Origin: Muribaculaceae bacterium
GTDB lineage: Bacteria > Bacteroidota > Bacteroidia > Bacteroidales > Muribaculaceae
Direction of reading: 5' to 3'
Assembly: GCA_017391675.1 (NCBI GenBank)
Contig: JAFOXR010000029.1
Span: forward strand, 1-64,000
DNA: 64,000 nucleotides
Below, piece after piece: positions 57,973 to 64,000 of this stretch (position 1 is its first letter; every line of letters begins with the position of its first letter). The notes beneath the pieces were generated by a model. It was not told the DNA's origin. It ran no database searches and was given only the letters and a program-made list of their open reading frames with translations. Both the position numbers and the translations under genes were made by a program.

Positions 57973-58986
57973 ATGAAAATATTGGTTACAGGAACAGCTG
58001 GATTTATCGGAGCTGCCGTAGTAAAAGCTCTATTGAAGCGTGGTTGTGAAGTGGTAGGTATGGACAATATTAATACCTATTATGACACTAACCTTAAGTA
58101 TGCTCGACTTGCCGATGCTGGAATAGATAAGGACTCGGTGTGTGATGGAGTGTTGACAGCAAGCAGCAAGAATGCTAGCTATCGTTTCATAAAGATGGAT
58201 TTAACCGATAGGGCTGGAATGGAGAAACTGTTCAGTACCGAAGGATTTGATGTAGTGATTAATCTTGCAGGACAGGCAGGAGTGAGATATTCTATAGAAA
58301 ACCCCTATGCTTATGTTGAATCCAATGTGCTTGGCTTCCTCAATATTCTGGAATGCTGCCGCAATTATCCTGTAAAGCATCTTATCTATGCTAGTTCGAG
58401 CAGCGTTTATGGCATGAACAACAATGTGCCGTATTCAGAGAATGACAAGACCGACTCGCCTGTGAGCCTTTATGCGGCTACGAAGAAGTCCAATGAACTT
58501 ATGGCATACTCTTATAGCAAACTTTATGGCATACCTGCCACAGGAGTGCGCTTCTTTACTGTTTACGGTCCATGGGGACGCCCTGATATGGCTCCTTTCC
58601 TATTCCTGAAGGCGGCTTTGGAAGAACAGCCAATAAAAGTGTTCAATCATGGTAAATTGAGCCGTGATTTCACTTATATCGATGATATTGTGAACGGATT
58701 GATGCTGTTGCTTGAATCTCCTTCGAATGATACAGTGAAGCACACTGTATATAATATAGGCCATTCTGAGCCAGTAGAACTGATGGACTTCATAGAAACG
58801 ATAGAACGGGTGACCGGGCGTAAGTTTACAATGGAGATGAAAGATATGCAGCCTGGTGATGTATATTGTACCTACGCTGACACCTCTCGCTTGCAGAATG
58901 ATTTCGGATATCGTCCGTCGGTATCGGTAGAAGAGGGAATCTCAAATTTCTATAATTGGTACAAGGACTTCTACGGGGTTGAGTAG
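57973..58986 (+). CDS. UDP-sugar epimerase (UDP-glucuronate 4-epimerase-like)
   Basis: A 337-residue extended SDR enzyme. NAD-binding start ILVTGTAGFIGAAVVKALL, then INTYYDTNLKYARLADAGI, which is typical of the UDP-glucuronate 4-epimerase (CapI-like) branch, INLAGQAGVRYSIENPYAYVESN, active-site YAASSSVYG and YAATKKSNELMAYSY (YxxxK), and FFTVYGPWGRPDMAPF. It probably makes UDP-galacturonate from UDP-glucuronate. Galacturonate on lipid A or a surface glycan would fit the GT39 operon; this is inference. Confidence 0.88.
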   Translation: MKILVTGTAGFIGAAVVKALLKRGCEVVGMDNINTYYDTNLKYARLADAGIDKDSVCDGVLTASSKNASYRFIKMDLTDRAGMEKLFSTEGFDVVINLAGQAGVRYSIENPYAYVESNVLGFLNILECCRNYPVKHLIYASSSSVYGMNNNVPYSENDKTDSPVSLYAATKKSNELMAYSYSKLYGIPATGVRFFTVYGPWGRPDMAPFLFLKAALEEQPIKVFNHGKLSRDFTYIDDIVNGLMLLLESPSNDTVKHTVYNIGHSEPVELMDFIETIERVTGRKFTMEMKDMQPGDVYCTYADTSRLQNDFGYRPSVSVEEGISNFYNWYKDFYGVE

Positions 58987-59022
58987 GTATCAATACTAGT
59001 TCTTGTGCTTTCGAGCAAATAT

Positions 59023-59057
59023 AATGAGGGCTGTGTCAATTAGACACAGCCCTCATT
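59023..59057. terminator. 15-bp hairpin between the epimerase and gldN genes
   Basis: A perfect 15-bp stem (59023-59037 with 59043-59057) with a 5-base loop separates convergent genes. Neither side has a strong T-tract, so it may act with a factor or as a 3' end stabiliser. Confidence 0.7.
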
Positions 59058-59089
59058 AATCTAACTGTTATTTATGAAAAAAAAGTATG

Positions 59090-60208
59090 TTATTTGCGTC
59101 GTCTTACTGAGCGTGTAGCACTTGAATTACTCTTCTTAACAGTGCTTGATTTCTTTACTTTAGTTTTCTTGGTAGAAGAAGACTTCTCGGCACGCTTGCT
59201 GCGTGTGCTTCTTACGCTTGACTTTTTCTTATTGTCCTTGCTGTCGGCTTCAACTTCTTCCTTGCCTTCTTTCAAAGCATTGATAGAATCCTGACGTGCA
59301 GCTTCAGCTTCGCGGCGTTCTTGCAGCTCTTCGCGAGAAGGAACCCATATATTGGCATCAAAAGAAGCCAGGCGTTTCTCGATACTGTCTTGAGCATGCT
59401 TTAGCTTTGTGCTGTCGGGATACATCTGTATCATGGACAAGTTTCGCATATTCTTGTACTTATAGATTTCGCCCTTATACATATTTCCTAAGAAATAGTC
59501 GTCAAGGCTAGTCTTAAGCAAGTTGTTGTCATTGTCGGTAAATATGAATTGCTGTGTGATGAATGGACGCAAATCCTGCATCTTTACCCAGAACATAGGA
59601 TATTTAATGGCTTCGCCTCCGAAATCGCCGCTACGGTGAAGCACAGGACAGATTGCATCAACTCTGCGTGTAACCTTACTCTTGGTGCGGTCAAACTCAT
59701 ATTTTTCCAAAATATAATAGCTAAGTACTTCATTGGCTGGAATGTCGGAGTTCTCTACAGTATATTTAGGAGCTTTTGTTGAGCTTCCCTTTGCATTGGT
59801 GTAAAGAATATGGAAGCGGTCAAACATATCACTTACTTTTATACGGTATTCTTCGGTGAACATTTCGCGACCGTCAAGGTATTCATAAGCAGCCAGAGAG
59901 TTGTCCGACAAGTGCTTGATGATGATATAGAACAGATTCATGCCCTCATCGTTAGGTTCTTCAGGATAATAAAGAGGCATGTTTTCTGCTACATCAAGAT
60001 TAAGAGAGCGATAAATTATGCGTTGCCATTGAAGGTCGGCAGCCGATGTTTTCTTCTCGCTGAAAAGAGCTTGCATTCTATCGGTTACTTGAGCCGACGA
60101 AGTCTTCTCTTTCTCGTCGCTTTTTCTCTTTCTCACTACTTGTGCTTGGACCGAAACGGCCATACTAACAATAAGCAGTGCTGCTGAAATATATTTGATA
60201 GCTTTCAT
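59090..60208 (-). CDS. gldN: Type IX secretion protein GldN/PorN
   Basis: A 372-residue periplasmic component of the type IX system. Signal peptide MKAIKYISAALLIVSMAVSVQA, then the GldN core (about 45-305): DLQWQRIIYRSLNLDVAENMPLYYPEEP, DRFHILYTNAKGS, CPVLHRSGDFGGEAIKYPMFWV. PorN forms a ring with the lipoprotein PorK under the outer membrane. The last 65 residues are a Lys/Ser/Arg-rich tail that I do not associate with the family. Last gene of gldK-L-M-N on this strand. Confidence 0.92.
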   Translation of the reverse strand: MKAIKYISAALLIVSMAVSVQAQVVRKRKSDEKEKTSSAQVTDRMQALFSEKKTSAADLQWQRIIYRSLNLDVAENMPLYYPEEPNDEGMNLFYIIIKHLSDNSLAAYEYLDGREMFTEEYRIKVSDMFDRFHILYTNAKGSSTKAPKYTVENSDIPANEVLSYYILEKYEFDRTKSKVTRRVDAICPVLHRSGDFGGEAIKYPMFWVKMQDLRPFITQQFIFTDNDNNLLKTSLDDYFLGNMYKGEIYKYKNMRNLSMIQMYPDSTKLKHAQDSIEKRLASFDANIWVPSREELQERREAEAARQDSINALKEGKEEVEADSKDNKKKSSVRSTRSKRAEKSSSTKKTKVKKSSTVKKSNSSATRSVRRRK

Positions 60209-60239
60209 AATAGCGTTAGTTATATTTTCTGTTATAAAA

Positions 60240-61814
60240 TCAGTTTACAATCACTTCCATAGGAGCAAGAATGCGCTCGATACCATCGGGACCTATAGCC
60301 TTCACGCGCGAAATGTAGAATCGCTTGCCGCGTGAAAGACGACGGAAACTTGCGCGTTGGCGTTCAGAAAAATTGCTTCCGCTTGACACTTCAGGGATTG
60401 CGTTACCCATAGAGTCAAAGAATACGGTCTCAAAACTCAATACCTTATAAGCTACATTCAGCATATCGTCATCAATAGCAGCTTCAATGCCGTTGGCTTG
60501 CATAAGTAGCGTTTTAGAGAAAGGACGGCCGCCCTTATAGCGTTCTGGATTGCCCTTTGCATCTTTATAGGAGATGAAAGGAGTTGGATCAGGTAATTTA
60601 CGGACACGGAATTCAGTGCGGGCAACCGTTTGTGAGCGTCCGCTCATGTTAGCAGTTACAGTGATTACGCTATTTGTACCCACTTTGCCAGGGCGGGCAA
60701 TCCATCCGTTGCCGCTACGAGATATAGTTCCGTTAGTCATAGATGCAGAGATTGCTGTGTTCGGAACACCTGGTACAGCAATAGATATAGGGTTGTTAAT
60801 ACCTGCATATAGGACATTGACCATTGTTGCCGAAACCGACGCCATAGGTTCTATTACGGTGTATGAAGAACTGAATGGCAGTTTTTCAATGCTACCGTCG
60901 CCATGAGGAACTTCAATGTATCCTGTGTAGTCGTATGTGCCAGCTCTGCCTGTGCCAAATTCATAAATGCCACGGTCGTTGTCCAATTGCTTGTCACCGA
61001 TGAATACCAATGGTCGTTGAGTTGTGTCGACGGCTGCAAGCACGATATTTGCCTTATAATTGCTTCCGCTCATGACGATTCTTGATTCAGGAATAACGAA
61101 TGCTTCAACTTGGTTCACGCGTATATCGCCGGCATCAACATTGGCAATAAGAGCATTGAGCACTTCACCTTCTACATAACGAATGTCGTTCTGCAGCTTG
61201 GTAAGAATTGTGATAGCAGCTATTGCCGGCATGTTGTCAAACTGGCGTTCTTCCCAAGTCTTGTTACCTCCGATAGTATTCTTGATTTTGTGAGGTGCAG
61301 TGGAAAGAATCTTATTTATGTTACCGAGCTTTACCGAGTCGTTTATTAGCAAGTTGGTATAGTTGCGATAAGAGTCAATGCGTTTTCTCAAGTCGCTACC
61401 TTTACTGTTTACAGGGGCAAGCATAACAGCTGCTGCAGCCTCAAGGTCGTCCTGGCTCTTAAGATTTTTAGGATCTCCGTCTTTACCATCGGCCTTGCGC
61501 GCAATTTCAATTTTCAAAAGAGAGATGTGGTTGAAAAGACTGTCGGTCTTGTCTTTCACTTCTCTTGCTTTCTTTAGCCAAACGCCACCTTTTTCGGGGT
61601 TGGTTTCGTTGAATTCAATCAACTTGCCCAATAGAGAAGCATTACGCTCGGTAGATGTTTCATTGGAGCGTGAAAGCCCGTCTTCCACTTGCTGGAATCC
61701 GTTCAGTACATCTCCCGACACATTAAGGGCAAGCATGGCAGTGAGGACGATATACATCAAGTTTATCATCTTCTGTCTAGGAGACATTCTGCCTATGGTT
61801 TGTGAATTTGCCAT
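60240..61814 (-). CDS. gldM: Type IX secretion motor protein GldM/PorM
   Basis: A 524-residue inner-membrane anchored rod. The single N-terminal helix is in PRQKMINLMYIVLTAMLALNVSGDVLNGF (about 12-40), followed by a long periplasmic part with four domains, including VLAAVDTTQRPLVFIGDK and FRVRKLPDPTPFISYKD. With GldL it forms the proton-driven motor of type IX secretion, and its tip contacts GldK/GldN. Spacing to gldL is ten bases. The length is normal for the family. Confidence 0.94.
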   Translation of the reverse strand: MANSQTIGRMSPRQKMINLMYIVLTAMLALNVSGDVLNGFQQVEDGLSRSNETSTERNASLLGKLIEFNETNPEKGGVWLKKAREVKDKTDSLFNHISLLKIEIARKADGKDGDPKNLKSQDDLEAAAAVMLAPVNSKGSDLRKRIDSYRNYTNLLINDSVKLGNINKILSTAPHKIKNTIGGNKTWEERQFDNMPAIAAITILTKLQNDIRYVEGEVLNALIANVDAGDIRVNQVEAFVIPESRIVMSGSNYKANIVLAAVDTTQRPLVFIGDKQLDNDRGIYEFGTGRAGTYDYTGYIEVPHGDGSIEKLPFSSSYTVIEPMASVSATMVNVLYAGINNPISIAVPGVPNTAISASMTNGTISRSGNGWIARPGKVGTNSVITVTANMSGRSQTVARTEFRVRKLPDPTPFISYKDAKGNPERYKGGRPFSKTLLMQANGIEAAIDDDMLNVAYKVLSFETVFFDSMGNAIPEVSSGSNFSERQRASFRRLSRGKRFYISRVKAIGPDGIERILAPMEVIVN

Positions 61815-61824
61815 GTTCTGTTAA

Positions 61825-62817
61825 TTAAGCGTTATCGTCTTTTTGGGTGCGGCGACGGTATTCTTCCATAGCCGATATTTCCTCATTGCCGTTTACTCCT
61901 CCCATTGGGCGGTAAAGATTTACGGTAAGAGCGTTCACCATTTTTTCATATACGCTGTTAAGCTGCTTCATGTTGTGAGCAAGGCGTTCGGTCTCGTTGC
62001 AGTAGTTAGCGCTTTCCGAAGCCGATTTTTCATACATGTCGCGAATATCCTTAAGACCGCGGTTCACTCGGTCAATGTTTTCAAGTTGAGAAGAAATGCT
62101 CTTAAGCTGGATTTCATAGATGGTGTTCAGGCCGCTGATGTTGCGATTAAGACTTTCCATCTGGTCTACATATCCCATTGAACTTCTTGAGATTGTTTCG
62201 GAGTTGTCGGTGATAGCTCGGTAGCTGTCAAGCAGCAACGACGATACTTCGTTGAGCGACTGAGTATTGTCGCGAAGCTGTGCCATTTGTTCCGAGATAC
62301 CGGCAATTTGATCCAGGTATCGTTGAGTAGCTTCGGTCATTTCGGCCATGCGTGCCAATTGGTCGCTGGCTGCTGCCATTTTAGCAATGCTTTCGCTTAG
62401 GCTGCGAGTGTCGCTTTCAGAAAGGTTAATGTTTTCTGGAATGCCAGCCGAACGCTTTGCCTGTTCGCCAGATATTATAACTTCGCCTGTGCTAGAGCCT
62501 CCATTGATTATGACACCTCCGCCAGAGTTGAAGTTAGGACGGTCTTCAGGGTCTTGTGAAGTGAGAACAGGGAATACATTTTCCCATTTGTAAGGTTTTT
62601 CCGGACGGTCGAAAGCTGTAAGAACGAACATTATTACTTCAGTACCCATACCGATGCAAAGCATCGCGTTACCTCCAGGAAGGTGCAATATCTTGAAGAG
62701 AGCACCTAGGATTACGACTGCAGCTCCTATACTATAGGCGAAATTGAAGAATCGTTGTCCTTCTTCGCCTGAAAGAAATTTCTCGATGATATTCTTATAT
62801 CTTTTGATTTTGCCCAT
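61825..62817 (-). CDS. gldL: Type IX secretion motor protein GldL/PorL
   Basis: A 330-residue inner-membrane protein. Two N-terminal helices form the motor stator: FAYSIGAAVVILGALFKILHL (about 24-44, with Lys) and AMLCIGMGTEVIMFVLTAF (about 51-69, with the conserved Glu thought to carry protons). A cytoplasmic coiled coil covers about 130-310. Partner of GldM, encoded next. The start is 29 bases after the gldK stop. Confidence 0.94.
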   Translation of the reverse strand: MGKIKRYKNIIEKFLSGEEGQRFFNFAYSIGAAVVILGALFKILHLPGGNAMLCIGMGTEVIMFVLTAFDRPEKPYKWENVFPVLTSQDPEDRPNFNSGGGVIINGGSSTGEVIISGEQAKRSAGIPENINLSESDTRSLSESIAKMAAASDQLARMAEMTEATQRYLDQIAGISEQMAQLRDNTQSLNEVSSLLLDSYRAITDNSETISRSSMGYVDQMESLNRNISGLNTIYEIQLKSISSQLENIDRVNRGLKDIRDMYEKSASESANYCNETERLAHNMKQLNSVYEKMVNALTVNLYRPMGGVNGNEEISAMEEYRRRTQKDDNA

Positions 62818-62846
62818 AATAGTGCAATTATAATAGTTACTGGATA

Positions 62847-64000
62847 TTATTTTCTTTTACTCTTAACCATTCCCGATTGAGAACGCACGCATCGGAAACC
62901 TATGTATGAGCGTTGCTCGTTCTGATATTCCCACATGCGGATATCGCTGCGAATGTTGTGGGCTACATCTTTCCATGAACCTCCGCGCACGATTTTGCGA
63001 GTCATTCTGTAAGGATCTTCTTTGGCAGCGTTGTACTGGTATTCTGGATTGATGTCGTTTGTCAGTTTGTTCACACTTTCGGTGTATGCTGTAGATGTCC
63101 ACTCGCTCACATTACCGGCCATGTCATAAAGTCCAAAGTCGTTAGGAGAATAAGTTCCTGCAGCCGAAGTGATGATGTTGCCGTCTTTTACATAATTACC
63201 GTCCATAGGCTTGAAGTTGGCGTAGAAACAGCCGTCCTGTTCGGTAAGCGGTAAGTCTCCCTCCCATGGATACTTGTTCTTGTCAACTCCGGCTCGAGCT
63301 GCATATTCCCATTCAGCTTCGGTAGGAAGACGGTATGGCTCAATCTGGAATCCTTCCTTACCCATAGAGCGGCGAAGGAAATCGGTACGCCATACGCAAT
63401 ATGCATTAGCTTGTTCCCAGCTTACTCCCACAACAGGGAAGTCGCTGTAAGTTCCTTGAGCGAAATAGTTACGCACATAGCGTTCGTTCAATGAATTCTC
63501 GAAGTCGTTTATCCAGCATGTGGTGTCGGGATAAACATTCACTATATAAGTATTAAGGAAGTCATATTCGCTAGACAATGTGCGAGACACAGTCTGTCTT
63601 ATTATGCGTCCTTCATCATCAACATAAGCTGTATCCTTTGAAATGATAGGCATCTCATCACTCACAGGGTTATCGGTGTTGTAGTCGCGTCGAGTAGGGT
63701 CAAGGCGATTCTTTCTCTTGACAGCTTCAGCCATGTTATAGATTTCATAGCGATAGTTCAATTGTGAAGGATCCAGTTCGCGCACGCCTGTTATAGGGTT
63801 GATGCGGTAAACGCTTTCAATAGCTCTGGCTTCGTCTTCGTTAGGATTCTTCCATGGAATAGGCTGACTCCAGTCTAGGCGTGGAGTGATAGGATTACCG
63901 TCTCTGTCTTCTTCAATCTTGAACGCTTCATTACCTCCGTATGCAGGGTCGGCAAGGCGTTCGCGAATGATAGAGTCGCGTACCCAGAACACGAATTGCT
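62847..64000 (-). CDS. gldK: Type IX secretion lipoprotein GldK/PorK, truncated by window end
   Basis: The last 383 residues are visible; the start lies beyond the right edge. The sequence is a formylglycine-generating-enzyme-like (FGE-sulfatase/SUMF1) fold as in GldK: VGVSWEQANAYCVWR, YRLPTEAEWEYAARAG, FGLYDMAGNVSEWTS, and the closing RGGSWKDVAHNIRSDIR and YIGFRCVRS. QFVFWVRDSIIRERLADPAYGG at the visible start is typical of PorK. As an outer-membrane lipoprotein it forms a ring with GldN. First of the gldK-L-M-N genes here; porP may lie outside the window. Confidence 0.93.
   Translation of the reverse strand, partial: QFVFWVRDSIIRERLADPAYGGNEAFKIEEDRDGNPITPRLDWSQPIPWKNPNEDEARAIESVYRINPITGVRELDPSQLNYRYEIYNMAEAVKRKNRLDPTRRDYNTDNPVSDEMPIISKDTAYVDDEGRIIRQTVSRTLSSEYDFLNTYIVNVYPDTTCWINDFENSLNERYVRNYFAQGTYSDFPVVGVSWEQANAYCVWRTDFLRRSMGKEGFQIEPYRLPTEAEWEYAARAGVDKNKYPWEGDLPLTEQDGCFYANFKPMDGNYVKDGNIITSAAGTYSPNDFGLYDMAGNVSEWTSTAYTESVNKLTNDINPEYQYNAAKEDPYRMTRKIVRGGSWKDVAHNIRSDIRMWEYQNEQRSYIGFRCVRSQSGMVKSKRK

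Overview
The window is chromosomal DNA from a Bacteroidota member, order Bacteroidales, possibly Muribaculaceae- or Prevotella-like (the family is a guess). The evidence is the gene content (gldK-L-M-N of the type IX secretion system, DUF3098, DUF3822, DUF5683, type B fumarate reductase with a single cytochrome b subunit, an N-acyl-ornithine type arginine cluster) and the promoters, which repeatedly show the Bacteroidetes -7 element TAnnTTTG, often 19-20 bases after a TTG. No insertion sequence, prophage, CRISPR array, tRNA or rRNA was seen. The region reads as stable core genome, densely packed, with clear hairpin terminators.

Layout. 1-8.8 kb: end of a RidA gene, gyrB, a sigma / putative anti-sigma / LTxxQ-like periplasmic protein module, then parA-parB-DUF5683-mltD. 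A cluster of DnaA-box-like 9-mers lies just upstream of parA. 8.9-13.8 kb: TonB-C domain protein, RecD-like helicase, a small membrane protein, DUF3822-rsmD and an EamA transporter. 13.9-16.7 kb: a secreted GH13 alpha-amylase with a type IX sorting domain, behind a promoter overlapped by a 20-bp perfect palindrome. 16.8-22.7 kb: argR-GNAT-argG-argC-argD-proC-ssb, with a candidate ArgR operator in front. 22.9-26.4 kb: frdCAB. 26.5-31.8 kb: ZIP transporter, SulP transporter, RNase R. 31.8-36.7 kb: a candidate small RNA, an unknown protein, RluA-family synthase with DUF1846, FKBP, DUF2007. 36.8-40.8 kb: the Bacteroidetes cluster ftsX-DUF3098-uppP-truB-queA.

40.8-49.4 kb is a compact exopolysaccharide locus: a divergent GT2, then Wza-like export lipoprotein, Wzy-like polymerase, Wzz-like chain-length protein, GT4, radical SAM/SPASM protein and a second GT4. 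49.4-54.8 kb carries an OmpA-like/TPR lipoprotein, ychF, an MscS channel, a GT2 and a 2x[4Fe-4S] ferredoxin. 54.9-59.0 kb is a four-gene envelope-glycan operon (GT39/ArnT-like, GT2/ArnC-like, a tandem LAB_N membrane protein, nucleotide-sugar epimerase). 59.1-64.0 kb on the minus strand holds gldN, gldM, gldL and the truncated gldK, the type IX core, which fits the sorting domain on the amylase.

No clearly new defence or mobile system is visible. The best leads are the candidate sRNA at 31.8-31.95 kb, the radical SAM enzyme inside the polysaccharide locus, the tandem LAB_N protein in the ArnT-like operon, the palindrome-controlled amylase, the DnaA-box-like cluster before parAB and the basic tail on GldN. 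All functions are read from recognised motifs and gene order; no database search was run.
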